From: Ancistrus triradiatus
Taxonomy: Eukaryota; Chordata; Actinopteri; Siluriformes; Loricariidae
DNA length: 64,000 nt
Assembly: GCA_025084515.1 (NCBI GenBank)
Contig: JAJAGP010000570.1
Coordinates: forward strand, 141,001-205,000
Direction: 5' to 3'
The notes beneath the pieces are model-generated. The model made no database searches. It saw only the letters and a program-made list of their open reading frames with translations, and was not told the DNA's origin. Numbering within the stretch: position 1 is the first letter of the stretch; every line of letters begins with the position of its first letter. This document shows positions 1-11,654 of the stretch, piece after piece. Made by a program: the position numbers and the translations under genes.

Positions 1-930
1 AGCGTTTGTTCTTGGGATGCTGTGTTCTTTTTTCCGCTCCTTGTTATGTCCAAATAACTCAATTTTAGTTTCATCAGTACACAGCACTTTATTTCAAAAA
101 TGAAGCTGGGATTGTCCCAAATGTGCTGTAGCACACCTCAAGTGACTCTGTTTGTGTCGTGTCTGCAGAAAAGGCTTCTTCTGCATTACTCTCCCATACA
201 GGCCTCTCCTTGTGCAAAGTGTGCTGTATAGTTGAACGATGAACAGTGACACCATCTGCAGCAAGATGAGGTTGTAGGTCTTTGGAGTGGTCTGTGGCTT
301 GACTATGACTGTTCTCACTTTTCCTTCGCCTCTACCTATCTGAGATTTTTCTTGGTCTGCCACTTCGGGAGTTCCTTAACTAGAACTGTGGCCTGTGGTC
401 TTGTCATTGCCTCACTATGTTCCTCACAGTGGAAACTGACAGCTGAAATCTCTGAGAGAGCTTTTCCCTTTCCCTGAACCATGATGGTCTGAACAACCTT
501 TGTTTTCAGGCCATTTGAGAGTTGTTTTGAGGCTCCCATGTTGCCACTCTGTCAGAGAAGATGCAAAGAGGGATTGAAAAACTTTCAATTGGCCACCTTA
601 ACCCTTTCTCAAGTTGGATTCACTTGTGTATGTAGATGAAGGGTCAATGAGCTTACAAAACACATTTTTGTGTTCCAATAATTAGTGCTAAAGGTGTATT
701 CAAATGACAAGGGTGCCCAAAATTTATGCACCTGCCTAATTTTTGTTTGAATAATTACTGCACACTTTCTGTAAAACCTATTAAAACTTCATTTTCACTT
801 CTCAAATATCACTGTGTTCATCTGCTATATGATATATTTACCTGAAATTGCTGAGGCTGGACAACCAATGATTTATAAAAAACAATCATGAAAATTATCA
901 GGGGTGCCCAAACTTTTTCATACGACTGTA
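1..930 (-). mobile_element. Tc1/mariner element, 5' part, truncated by window edge
   Basis: This is a decayed Tc1-like transposon in reverse orientation. The transposase N-terminus lies near 539 and reads MGASKQLSNGLKTKVVQTI, which resembles Tc1 starts (MGKSKELS type). A second fragment, 363-94, carries the later VMQKKPFLQTRHKQSH-type segment of the DNA-binding half. The two pieces are in different frames, so it is a pseudogene. The terminal inverted repeat is visible at the right edge, where the sequence ends in a gggtgcccaaac...acgactg block followed by TA at 929-930, the expected Tc1 target dinucleotide. The catalytic half would lie left of position 1. Confidence 0.8.
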
Positions 931-1000
931 GTTGTGTTGCCCAATACAGTAGAAAAATGCAATGCAATAAAACCGTTTGTCCCATAATAACACATCTTGT

Positions 1001-1172
1001 TACAAACTCAAATTAGAAAAAGTTGGGATGGTTTGGAAAATGTAAATTTAAAAGACAACCCAAGATGTTCCTTACATGTACTTTGACCTTTATTTCATTG
1101 CAGACAGTATGAAACACCCACGATGTTTTTTTGTTGTTTTTTGTTTGTTTTCAGTATGAAACTTCATTTCAT
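1001..1172 (+). repeat. Fragment of foldback (TTGGGAC) repeat
   Basis: The segment begins tacaaactcaaattagaaaa, followed by gttggg, and continues with a ttcattgcagacagtatgaa block. The same order of blocks occurs at the left arm of the element at 24105 and at 42923. It is a partial copy of that non-autonomous family; the rest is missing. Confidence 0.6.
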
Positions 1173-1439
1173 TGAGATGCTCTGGTTGCCTGAGCTCACT
1201 GACACTGGCCTGACATTTTTAACACTGGAATTTGGGAAGCAGAATAATAAATGTGAGAACAATTCTTAAATAAAAATCAGTATTACTGATATTAACAAAA
1301 TTTCTGATATTAAATAAAATTAATTATTTGTTAGGGAGATACTACTAGTGGTGTACCTGACAGACCAGTATCATCTATATAGTGGCAATAGTAATAGCAG
1401 AAGTACAGTAATAGCAATTTTAATACACCTCTTGTTTGG

Positions 1440-1986
1440 CAAGTCAAGTCAAAGTCAAGTCAGAGTTATTTATATAGCGCTTTTACAATGGAGCATTGTC
1501 TCAAAGCAACTTTACAAGTTTAGATTATCTCCTAATAAACTACGTCCAATCCCAAATTGAGCAAGCCTAGGGGCGACAGTACCAAGGGAAAAACTCCCTA
1601 GTTCTAGGAAGAAAACCTTGGGAGGACCAAGACTCAAAAAGGGCCCAACCTCCTTGGGCGGCGTAGATGATAAATCTAAGAGCGAACTAAAGTCATGGAG
1701 TCAAAGTTTCAATAGGAATGTGAAGTATGCACATCGACATTTAAGAGGCCGGGCCGGGTATGATGGGACTGGAGCTGATGACGGAAGCAGCTTGAGTGGA
1801 GCTCCAGCAGATGAACATCATGTGTGGGGCCGGAACTGCCGGAACACAGCTCGGAGAGAAAACAGAAAATGTAATTAGTTATTGATTAAGAGCACAGTGT
1901 TTATTAACAATCACTGATGCCATGTGTAGCATGAGACGCCGGCAGCATTAGCTATAGCAGCATAGCTAGAAAGCTAGAAAGAGGAG
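1440..1986 (-). mobile_element. L2-like LINE 3' end (UTR only), copy 1
   Basis: Reading on the minus strand, this is a LINE 3' untranslated region ending in gctatataaat and a (TTGAC)n-like tail, seen on the plus strand as repeated aagtc units at 1440-1463. It shares long blocks with the copy at 5367-6960 (aaaaactccctagttctagg; acatcatgtgtggggccgga; gctagaaagctagaaa). There the same sequence is joined to reverse-transcriptase C-terminal coding, which is how it is identified. This copy is 5' truncated before any coding sequence, the usual fate of target-primed LINE insertions. Confidence 0.7.
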
Positions 1987-2918
1987 TTGTTTGGCACTAG
2001 ACATCATTCTGGTTGCCATTCCAGTACAACGATTTCACTTGTCGTGACAGTAGGGGTCACTCTACCCCATATGTTGTTATGTAGTGCCGTTCTCATGAAA
2101 TCACGTGGGCACCTTAGGAAAATTCTTAGATCTTGTATCCAATATTTTTACCCATAAAGCACCATTCTAAAGCACAAGTAGGTCCATGGGTGTCTGACAT
2201 TGGCCTGGTTATTCATTTTTCTATGTGATGCTCTTTCTGGTGCTTGTCCAGTGACCTTCCTAGACAGTTTCTCAGACATCACAACAGTGACTCATGCATA
2301 ATACGACCAGGTCCTACACCTGGATTGAACGCAAATGCCGGGTTTGAATATACATATACATTTAAAGTAACTTTGGAGATTTACTTGTAGTGTGTGTGCC
2401 TGTGTGTGTGTGTTTTGGGGGGCACTGTTTTGTTCCCCAAAAGGAAACTTGAGGGCAAAAACTTTGCTTGCTTTTGAAAACCCAGAAGACCTAATGAGGA
2501 TAAGGTGAGGATTAGGTGTAGATCTAGAGTTAATAACCTACAGTACAATTATTACGCCACTGAAAAATCCTCATAATGATAGGATGGAAAACGTGTGTGT
2601 CTGCACATGCATGTGACTGAGACACAGGGAGGGAGTGCTGGACTGACCTCCTTGTCCACTGTACCTTCACTGTATTATAGCCCAGCCTAAAGTAATTAGA
2701 TCGTGACACTTTGTATTTGTTATTGAGATGAACTCATCTGCCCACAAGAGACGCTGTTTAAGATCTTTTTTCTCTTAGAAACAGGCCACACACTCCGAAT
2801 GCATATGCCCAGGTTAAGTGGTGTTTAAATGTAATGGTGTTCTCAGCATGGTCAACAACAGTTTCAACATTTGGCAGTTTAAGCGGATTGTGCCAAGGGT
2901 GTAACAGGCAGCATGGGT
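1987..2918. other. No gene seen
   Basis: There is no ORF with recognisable protein similarity and no repeat family I can name. A short TG-rich patch occurs near 2391-2412. Confidence 0.5.
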
Positions 2919-3120
2919 GGCTTGGTGGTAAGGTCCAACTGCTAAAAATGGCAGGTGCTAAGGGCATGGGTTTGAAAACCTGTGTGGAGCCTGCAACCTG
3001 AAATGGGCATGATTTGTTTACAGAACCCTGAGATGGACTGGAGCCCAGTCCAAAGTGTACCTCTGCCTGCACCTAGTAAATTCCAGTTTTTCTCCAGGCC
3101 CTCTCCTGCATCCCTGCATA
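2919..3120 (+). repeat. Degraded teleost interspersed repeat (SINE-like)
   Basis: A weak match to the family seen at 19857, 25270 and 57405. It has a gcttggtggtaaggt start, a catgggtttgaaaacc block resembling a tRNA B box and a later ccagtccaaagtg block. It is too diverged for certainty. Confidence 0.35.
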
Positions 3121-3359
3121 GGATAAGGATAAGTAAACCTTGATGTATTGTCTTCGATTAAGTGCATATCAGTTCAACACTGTGACTGTCAATGAGGTTT
3201 TATTTGGCATTCTAAACTACATAAATAAAAAAGTAAATATGATAACCATAATATACGGCATAATAAAAATATGAATACAATTTAAAAAAGCATTGAACTT
3301 GTGGGAATGTTCTTGCTTTCACTATTAAACATACAGTAGCAGTGTGTTCTTTTACTTTA

Positions 3360-3600
3360 CCAAGCGTTTAACTGACTACCGATCATGGTCATTCCAGATT
3401 TTTCCGACCACATTTCTTCCACAGAGTTGATAGTTTCACCACTATACTTCCAGGTTTTAATAATTTGTTGGACAGTTCTTAAGCCAATTCCAGTAATTTG
3501 AGCAATCTTCTTAGTTGTTTTCTTTTTGCTTGATGCAGGCCAATAATCTGGCCCTTCTTAAACACAGTTAACATCATGTTGCATGTTCTCAACGTGGCTG
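3360..3600 (-). mobile_element. Transposase helix-turn-helix fragment (Tc1-like)
   Basis: On the minus strand, about 3530-3380 reads through KKTTKKIAQITGIGLRTVQQ and then IIKTWKYSG. This has the spacing of the first DNA-binding helix-turn-helix of Tc1-like transposases (KIA...STV/RTVQ..IKKW). No catalytic domain follows and no terminal repeats were found. It is an isolated relic; another pairedlike-HTH transposase is possible. Confidence 0.45.
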
Positions 3601-4417
3601 TTTAAGAAATGAGAAGGAGAAGCATCACTGCATCAGTTAGGGTTAAAAGAATTATTGGTGAAACATATTAATCACCGCAGTACTTATCTAATCAAATATT
3701 ATTTAGTACTGTATTTGTATTTGTTTATCTAAACTGTGGACTTTATTGGCCATGCAGTGTATCAGTCTTAATTTAGTGATATTTATTCTTAGAAGGTTAC
3801 TTGTTTTAGCTTATAGACACAGCTAAACAGCTTCCTAGCACATTAACAAAAGCACATTGCAAAATAAAACAAGTCATAATAATATTTCCAAATGTAACAG
3901 CATAATGAGTGATGGCTGTGATATGTTTTTACCTCTTTTATTAAAAACTTTCACAAATCCGATCAGTTTTAGGTCTATTTGTTAGGAGATCAACTTTATT
4001 TTGCCAAATAATCTGTCCCTGGATCAGGTAAATTGCTGTAACTCCCTGGTCTGATAATTAAGGCAGTCATTGTAGAGTTATTCTTTTGTTATTGTTTCAT
4101 ATTCGAAAAGTGTCATATGAGTGAAAGTACTACTGTAATCATGTTTAAGTACTTAAAATTTTGACTAAGCAATTTTATCCTTATTATTGCACTAAGTATA
4201 GCCCTAGAAATACAGGTCCTGATTTGAGTGAGTATCTCAGTGAATACTGCTTTGTGCTAAAATTGTGCTGAGTGTGCTGTGATTTCTGAAAGTCATGGTG
4301 CTGTAGGTCAGTTCACATTGGCCTCAGTTTTGTGGAATGGGCCCCATCTGCAGACGTTTGCTTTCCACATAATGAGTTCACCAGCCTTGAACATCATTTG
4401 AGCTGCTTCTGGTGGCG

Positions 4418-4421
<4 letters not shown>
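3601..4421. other. No gene seen
   Basis: AT-rich sequence without recognisable coding or repeat structure. Confidence 0.5.

Positions 4422-4488
<67 letters not shown>
4422..4488. repeat. (AT)n microsatellite
   Basis: About 67 bp of uninterrupted AT dinucleotides. The IYIYIY-type ORFs crossing it on both strands are artefacts. Confidence 0.97.
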
Positions 4489-4496
<8 letters not shown>

Positions 4497-5274
4497 TGGC
4501 CACATGCTGAAACAGAACTGAGCTGAAAACCTTGGCACTTGGAAAAATCCTTTCTGCACTGTTTGTTGTGTAAACTTCAGAAATTATAGTATGGTTGGTT
4601 CCAACTTTTTAAATTACAGTTATGTGTTTCTTGAATTGGTTTCCATAAAATTATAAAACGAATGTTATTCAAAGCAATTTTACAGTGAAAATTATTTACT
4701 TTAAGAGCACAAAAGCAAAAAAGCACTTTGTGCTGCTTGATTTTATTTTGTATAACAAAATTTGTTTAACTGGTATAATGTCAAACTAAGGTTAAGTCTG
4801 TTATCTTAGCCAGAGGACTTCTGTGTAGACACATCCATCAAAACTTAGGTGCCTTGCACTGATTAGAGGTGTTTTGATTGCACATCTCCTAGCACTAACA
4901 ATCTCAGACTAACAATTGTGGATCCTCTAAAGAGGCTGTGCTGTGGTTCTTGAGTTCAGCAAAGTTCACATTAACTCAGTTTATAGCTTAAGCTAGTGAA
5001 CTGTGTCATGCAAACACAGCCAAGTTATTTGAATATACTTACCTTGTGTTTTGCCATTGATTTTTTTATAAATCTGGGACTTGACAAGCTACAAACAGCA
5101 CAGTAACCTACAAAAATGTGAAACAATGGCCAGCTGTGTCTGCTCTTCTAATAGTTACTTTATGGATATATATGAGCCATCCTACTAAATTGAGAATGTA
5201 TTGCTATTTGTACGCTTCTTTCCCAAATTTTTGTCCATATGTAAGTTTACCATATCTAAGTTTGTATAAAACTA
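4489..5274. other. No gene seen
   Basis: AT-rich, no recognisable coding sequence or repeat family. Confidence 0.5.
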
Positions 5275-5281
5275 TGACAGA

Positions 5282-7692
5282 GTCGTACCTTGGTTCTCGT
5301 CATTAATTTGTACCTGTTTGTTGAGTACCGAAAAAAACAACTACCGAGCAAATTTTTCCCATAAGGAAGTCAAGTCAAGTCAAGTCAGATTTATTTATAT
5401 AGCGCTTTTTACAATGGAGCATTGTCTCAAAGCAACTTTACAAGTTTAGATTATCTCCTAATAACTACGTCCAATCCCAAATTGAGCAAGCCCAGGGCGA
5501 CAGTGGCAAGGAAAAACTCCCTAGTTCTAGGAAGAATCCTTGGGAGGACCAAGACAGTGGCAAGGAAAAACTCCCTAGTTCTAGGAAGAATCCTTGGGAG
5601 GACCAAGACCCAAAAAGGGACCCAACCTCCCTGGGCGGCACAGATGATAAATCTAAGAGCCAACTAAAGTCATGGAGTCATGGTCGAATAAAATGTGAAG
5701 TATGCACATCGACATTAAGTGGCCCGGGTATGATGATAAATCTAAGAGCGAAAACTAAAGTCATGGAGTCATGGTCGAATAAAATGTTGAATTATGCACA
5801 GTGGAGCCTCCATCAGATGAACATCATGTGTGGGGCCGGAACTGCCGGAAACACAGCTCGGAGAGGGAAAGAAAACAGAAAATGTAAATTAGTTATTGAT
5901 TAAGAGCACAGTGGTCTATTAACAATCACTGATGCCATGTCAATCACTGATGCCAAGTGTAGCATGAGACCCCGGCAAGCATTAGCTATAGCAAGCATAA
6001 GCTAGAAAGCTAGAAAAGAGGAGAACTGGAAGGAAACACAGCCAGAGGGGGGATCACATGAGACATTGGCAATCCCACGAGCGGCGCAGACAGAAAGACA
6101 GCAAACCCAACGTCTCTGATCACCATAAGACTCTGACTATGAACCCCCAGCTCTGCCCTTATTCTAAGGCAAGATGCACGAGTCAAGATCACGAGGACCC
6201 AAGCCCTAGTTCAGCCAGACCGCACACTCGACCACTCCCGGCAAGCAGAAACAAGGCAGGCAGGCCAGACATGACTCCAGACTCGGCCGCCTCAGCAACC
6301 CAAGCCATGCAACCTGGTCTAAATCTAGTCAAAAGCCTGCGTAAAAATAAGTATGTCTTTAGCCCTAGACTTAAAAACTTTGGAGGGTTGTCTGAATCTC
6401 GAAACGAAAGTGGGAAGTTTATTCCATAGTTGGGGGGCCATGTATGAGAAAGCATTTCCCCTGCTGTGACACTTTTTTAATTCTAGGGGAAAACTAAAAG
6501 AAGTCCTGCACCCTGCGAAACGAGTAGACGAGTTTGGATTGTAAAACTCTAAGAGGTCACTCAACTCAGATAATGTGGGGCCAGGCCATGTAGAGCTTTA
6601 TAAGTTATAAGAAGTATTTTGTAATCAATGCGGAAATTTTGACTGGTAACCAGTGCAGTGATGATAGAACAGGAGTGATATGAATCAAATTTTCTAGTTT
6701 CGAGTTAGCACTCGGGCAGCTGCATTCTGAACTAACTGAAGTTTATTTATAGATTTACTAGAGCATCCAGTAAGTAAGGCGTTACAGTAATCCAACCTTG
6801 AGGTTATAAACGCATGAACAAGTTTTTCCGCATCATTAAAAGAGAGGATATTTCTAAGTTTAGCGATATTACGTAATTGAAAGAAAGCAATTCGAGTGAT
6901 GCTGCTAATGTGCGGAATAATGTAAATTGAATGAATCTGTTCCAAATCCCCAGAAAATCCATGCTGTATAATCTAAGGCATTATATTATTTTAATTAATT
7001 GAGTAGTATTGTACAGGTGCTCCCTGACGAAGGGGATAAGTTCTGATAAACCCATCATAAGTTAAATGTATCATGAACCGATGAGTTTAATATAGTCTAT
7101 ACTGTATAATAGTGGAGCCAACCTTATAAACCTTATAAACTTTATAAACAGCCAAGCTGAAAACATTAACATACAGTTGGCTAAAATCCTTAACACAAAG
7201 CTTATACATAAGTGTTGAAAAAATCTCATGTAATTTCGTGAGTAATGGATTGAAAGAGAAAAGTAAAAGGAAAACAAACTTATTCTACTGGTGAACTCAG
7301 GGCACAACATAGCTGCTAAGCTAACTGCAGCCTGTGTTCTGGAGGATTAAAGTCTTCCTAATTTCCCTTTGGTTGACTCTTATAAGTAACCTTTTTGGGA
7401 TTCTACTTATTTGCACTAAGAATACAGTACTGTAGATGTAAAAATAAATTTTAAAAGAACAAGAAACACAGTAAAGACTCTGCACCAAACATGAGCTCTT
7501 GTGAATGTGAATCACTGAATCACTATGTATAGAATCATAAATCATGAATGATGAATCGAGTTTCACTGAATTGAATCACGCGTCTCGACTCATTCAAGTT
7601 TAAGCAAGTACGGTGAGTACCGAGCAAATGGCAAGAACCGAGACAAATTTTCAATGAATTCCGAGGTGGTCAAGAACCGAGGTACCACTGTA
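5282..7692. mobile_element. MITE split by later insertions
   Basis: The outer ends are inverted repeats. The left end reads gtaccttggttctcg at 5286-5300. The right end at about 7671-7690 reads caagaaccgaggtaccactg, its approximate reverse complement. Internal blocks (gagtaccga and accgagcaaat) appear on both sides. The copy at 41093-41515 has related ends (agtggaacctcag). The present length is explained by an L2 LINE (5367-6960) and a further AT-rich segment, about 6961-7570, that I cannot assign. Confidence 0.55.
5367..6960 (-). mobile_element. L2-like LINE, reverse transcriptase C-terminus and 3' UTR, copy 2
   Basis: Minus-strand frames 6945-6694 and 6564-6325 translate to the C-terminal part of a non-LTR retrotransposon ORF2. 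SRLDYCNALLTGCSSKSINK followed by LQLVQNAAARVLTRN is characteristic of L2/CR1-group polymerases, and FSYMAPQLWNKLP is the typical final block. The two parts are in different frames, so it is dead. Below 6325 comes a 3' UTR ending in a (TTGAC)n tail at 5367-5390. The UTR has two internal tandem duplications (about 5501-5606 and 5643-5786). The element is 5' truncated. Confidence 0.8.
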
Positions 7693-7875
7693 CAAAGGAT
7701 TATACAGTATACATACGAGAATACATTTCAAGCTCCAATTTATAAGATCACAGTTCACACTTCATGAACACAGTGTGATACTAGTATGTCAATAAACTCT
7801 GAGTAATGTTTCCATCTTCAATGCTTCCACCTTGTTGAATCTATGCCATAAAGAATTTAAGCAATGAGTGTATAT

Positions 7876-9108
7876 GCAATGCATTCGGAAAGTCTTTTGG
7901 AAAGTCACATTTATGTTGAACCCTAGTGCCAAAATATATTTAAAAAAACAGTTTTCCCCATCACTCTACCCCATAATCAGTAAGTGAAAACAATTTTGGA
8001 AATTTCTGCTAATTTGTTAAAAAGAAAAAATTAAATTTGCATGAACATTAGTAATCGGACCATTTGCTATGACACTTGAAATTTAGCTCTGGGGGCCTCC
8101 CATTTCTCTTGATCATCTGTGAGATGTTTATACACCTTGATTGGAGTCCACATGTGGTAAATTCAGATACACATACCTGTCTATATAAGCTCTCACAGCT
8201 AACAATGCATATCAGAGCAAAAACCAAGCTATGAGGAGGAAAGAACTACCTGAAGAGCTCAGAGACAGGATTTTGTGGTGGTACAGATCTGTAGAATTCT
8301 ACAAAAAATTCTCCCACCCTGAAAGTCCCCAAGAGCACAGTGACCTCTATAATTCTTAAATGGAAGACGCTAGGAAAAACCAGGACTCTTCCTAGAAGAC
8401 CGCCCACCCCCAAAAATAAGTAATATGGGGAGAAGGGCCTTGATAAGAGAGGTGACCAAGAACCCAATGATCACTCTGGCTGAGCTCCAAAGATCCTGTG
8501 TGTAGATGGGAGAAACTTCCAGAAGGACAACCATCACTGCAGCACTCTGGGCTTTATGGCAGAGTGGCCAGAGAGAAGCCTCTCCTCAGTAAAAGACACA
8601 TGAAATACTGTCCAGATTTTACACAAGAAAGCACCTAAAGGACTCTCAGGCTGTGAGAAACAAGATTCTCTGGTCTGATAAAACCAAGATTGAACTTTCT
8701 GGCCTCAATTCTAAGCGTCATGTCTAAACTAAACTAGGAACTGTTCATGAGTGAAGCATGGTGGTGGCAGCAACATGCTGTGGGGGTGTTTTCAGCGGCT
8801 GAGGGAAAGTTGAATGGGGCAAAGTACAGAGATATTCTTAATGAATGACCCTAAGCACACAGCCAAGACAAGACAGGAGTGGCTTAGGGACAACTCTGAA
8901 GGTGCTTGAGTGTCCTAGCCCAGGGCCCTTATTTGAGCCAAATTGAACATCTCTGGGGAGACCTGAAAATGGCTGTTCACCGACAGTCCCCATTCAACCT
9001 GACAGAGCTTGAGAGGATCTGCAGAGAAGAATGGCAGAAAATCACTAAATCCAGGTGTGTAAACCTTGTGCCATCATACCCAAGAAGAGTGGATTCTGTA
9101 CTATTTTG
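7876..9108 (+). mobile_element. Tc1/mariner pseudo-element (attcggaaagt family), copy A
   Basis: The left end carries the gcattcggaaagtc terminal repeat of a common teleost Tc1 family; two more copies lie at 14292 and 38305. The transposase is broken by frameshifts. The most readable piece is the C-terminus at 8906-9109, LSQIEHLWGDLKMAVHRQ followed by an ERICREEWQKI block, including the third catalytic acid region (IEHLWGDLK). The right terminal repeat is missing; the element runs directly into another repeat near 9110. Confidence 0.8.
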
Positions 9109-9109
9109 A

Positions 9110-9418
9110 CCAGGGATGCCAATAATCTGTGGGGACTGTGGATGTTAGTATGACATTTGGCTGCTACAACAATCTTCACACTTTTTGGAAGGCTTCTTCT
9201 AGGTTTAAAAATCACTGTGATTTTGGGCACTTATGTTTAACAGTAAGCCCTGGCTCACATTTGGCAGTCTAATAAATTTAAAGGTGTCTGCTGGAATTAA
9301 GGTCAGGGACTTTGTGCAAACCAGCCAATTTCTCTATCAAAGCTGAGAAACTGTATCGTTATAAATTTTGTTTTTGGAAGACAGGGCTGAAGGTTAATGA
9401 AACAACTTGTTGGTGAGT
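9110..9418 (+). repeat. Unclassified interspersed repeat, copy 1
   Basis: Shares ordered blocks with 36950-37290: gttagtatg, caatcttcacact, attaaggtcaggg, gtgcaaaccagccaat and tctatcaaag. Both copies are in the same orientation. No coding sequence is visible. Class not recognised. Confidence 0.5.
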
Positions 9419-9420
9419 TA

Positions 9421-10733
9421 CAGTGGGGCAAAAACATATTTAGTCAGCCACCGATTGTGCAAGTTCTCCTACTTAGAAAGAGGTCTGTAATTTTCATCAT
9501 AGGTACACTTCAACTATGAGAAACAAAATGAGAAAAAAAATCATGGTGGAAAATAAGTATTTGGTCACCCACAAACAAGCAAGATTTCTGGCTCTCACAG
9601 ACCTGTAACTTCTTCTTTAAGAAGCTTTTCTGTCCTCCACTGGTTACCTGTATTAATGGCACCTGTTTGACCTCGTTATCTGTATAAAAGTCACCTGTCC
9701 ACAGCATCAAACAGTCAGACTCCAAACTCAACCATGGCCAAGACCAAAGAGCTGTCGAAGGACCCCAGGAAGAAAACTGTAGACCTGCACCCTGCTGGGA
9801 AGAGTGAATCTACAATAGGCAAGCAGGTTGGTGTCAATAAATCAACTGTGGGAGCAATTGTAAGAAAAAGGAAGACATACAAGACCATAATCTCCTCAAT
9901 CTGGGGCCCCATGTAAGATCTCATCCCGTGGGGTCAAAATGGTCATGAGAACGGTGAGATCTCAGAAAAATCCCAGAACTACACGGAGGGACCTGATGAA
10001 TGACCTGCAGAGAGCTTGGACTAAAGTAACAAAGGCTACCATCAGTAACACACTACACCAGGAGGGAATCAGATCCTGCAGTGCCAGGCGTGCCCCCCTG
10101 CTTATGCCAGTACATGTCCAGGCCTGTCTGAAGTTTGCCAGAGAGCATGGATGGATGATCCAGAACAGGATTGGGAGAATATCATGTGGTCAGATGAAAC
10201 CAAATAGAACTTTTTGGTAAAAACTCAACTCCTTGTGTTTGGAGGAAGATGAATGCCGAGGTGCATCCCAAGAACACCATACCTACTGTGAAGCATGGGG
10301 GTGGAAACATCATGCTTTGGGGCTGTTTTCTGCAAAGGGGACAGAGTGGAGGGAGTTGAAAGTTGGTGTTGCCCCAAAACATCACTGCTCTAGAGGAGAT
10401 CTGCATGGAGGAATGGGCCAAAATACCAGCTACAGTGTGTACAAACCTGGTGAAGACTTACAGGAAACGTTTGACCTCTGTCATTGCCAACAAAGGTTAT
10501 GTAACAAAGTATTGAGCTGAACTTTTGTTAGTGACCAAATACTTATTTTCCACCATAATTTACAATGTTAAATTCTTTAAAAATTCCTACAATGTGATTT
10601 CCTGGATTTTTTTCTCATTTTGTCTCTCATAGTTGAAGTTGTAGCTATGATGAAAAATTACAGACCCTCTCATCTTTCTAAGTAGGAGAACTTGCACAAT
10701 CAGTGGCTGGCTAAATTATTTTTTGCCCCACTG
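9421..10733 (+). mobile_element. Tc1/mariner element (cagtggggcaaaa family), internally deleted copy
   Basis: Both terminal inverted repeats are present (cagtggggcaaaa at 9421, ttttgccccactg ending 10733), each flanked by TA. The transposase begins at 9734 (MAKTKELSKDPRKKTVDLH), with the first helix-turn-helix VGVNKSTVGAIVRK, and continues in another frame from 9939. The middle of the catalytic domain is deleted: the sequence jumps from the block after the GGGNIM-type motif to the WRELKVGVA-type block. It is non-autonomous. It is flanked by unrelated DNA and carries no cargo. Confidence 0.92.
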
Positions 10734-11068
10734 TAGAAAAGTATGAATGTGTCCAATATGCTCCGATATGAAAAACCTGCCAGTCGATTTCTTTCTACAT
10801 CTACTCTAGAGTGCACCTAAGAAAACTGACACTTTTAAAGGAAAAGGGTCGCCCTGTCGAATACTGAGATAATTTAGATTTTACAGATCACTAGTTACAG
10901 CATTTGTACTAATTTTTATTTACACATTTTCTATACAGATGTTTGCGCTGTACTGAATGCATACATTATTCTTGGCAGTAGTTAAAATACCATAAATCTT
11001 TAGTCTTTTGTAGAAGTCATCATTCTCTTTAACTGGCCTCTTCTATCCTCTGCATGTGAGAGAAAGCC

Positions 11069-11070
<2 letters not shown>
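10734..11070. other. No gene seen
   Basis: AT-rich spacer between a Tc1 end and a microsatellite. Confidence 0.5.

Positions 11071-11144
<74 letters not shown>
11071..11144. repeat. (TG)n microsatellite
   Basis: About 74 bp of TG dinucleotides; the CVCVCV/HTHTHT ORFs across it are artefacts. Confidence 0.97.
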
Positions 11145-11147
<3 letters not shown>

Positions 11148-11654
11148 TAACCTTGAGAGAGCCAAGCGTGCCTATCTTTAGCTTGAACTCCTCTGCCTTC
11201 GCCACGTCTCTCTCTGCTCCGTGCCCGCTCACCCTTGCATACTACTGTTACTGGGCAGAATAGTTTGGAACCTTCTGAGACGAAAAACGTGTCACATGTT
11301 TGGAATTGAGAGTGAATGACTCGGCACTAAGCTCTGGCCTTGATTCCAGCCTGAAGGGGGTTCAGACTCCTCCTGTGTCCTACTCTGCCTCAGCCACTTG
11401 CACACACAAGCTGTCTAGCTGCCTACGTGCCTTTCTGAATGCAGCCCTAGCAAAGATTTCACAGCGCGGCTTACTGTCCAGGGTAAAAAGCCATACTAAA
11501 TCAATAATCATTTTATTCGTAGAGAGCCATGTTGAGTAATGGCATTATTCATTTTATGTTACATACTTTACCAAATAAGTATTTGAAAACAAATGGATCT
11601 TTTCAACTGTCTTCATTCTCAAATTACAAACATAAAGGTCTGATGATTAAAATA

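Noticed and set aside
4308..4559. Open frames of IYIYIY type
   Set aside because: Products of the (AT)n tract read on both strands; the same applies to 44858-45149, and the VCVC/HTHT frames at 11029-11263 come from the (TG)n tract.
6058..6429. 123-aa plus-strand open frame
   Set aside because: It lies antisense within the L2-like LINE 3' region and shows no protein family features.
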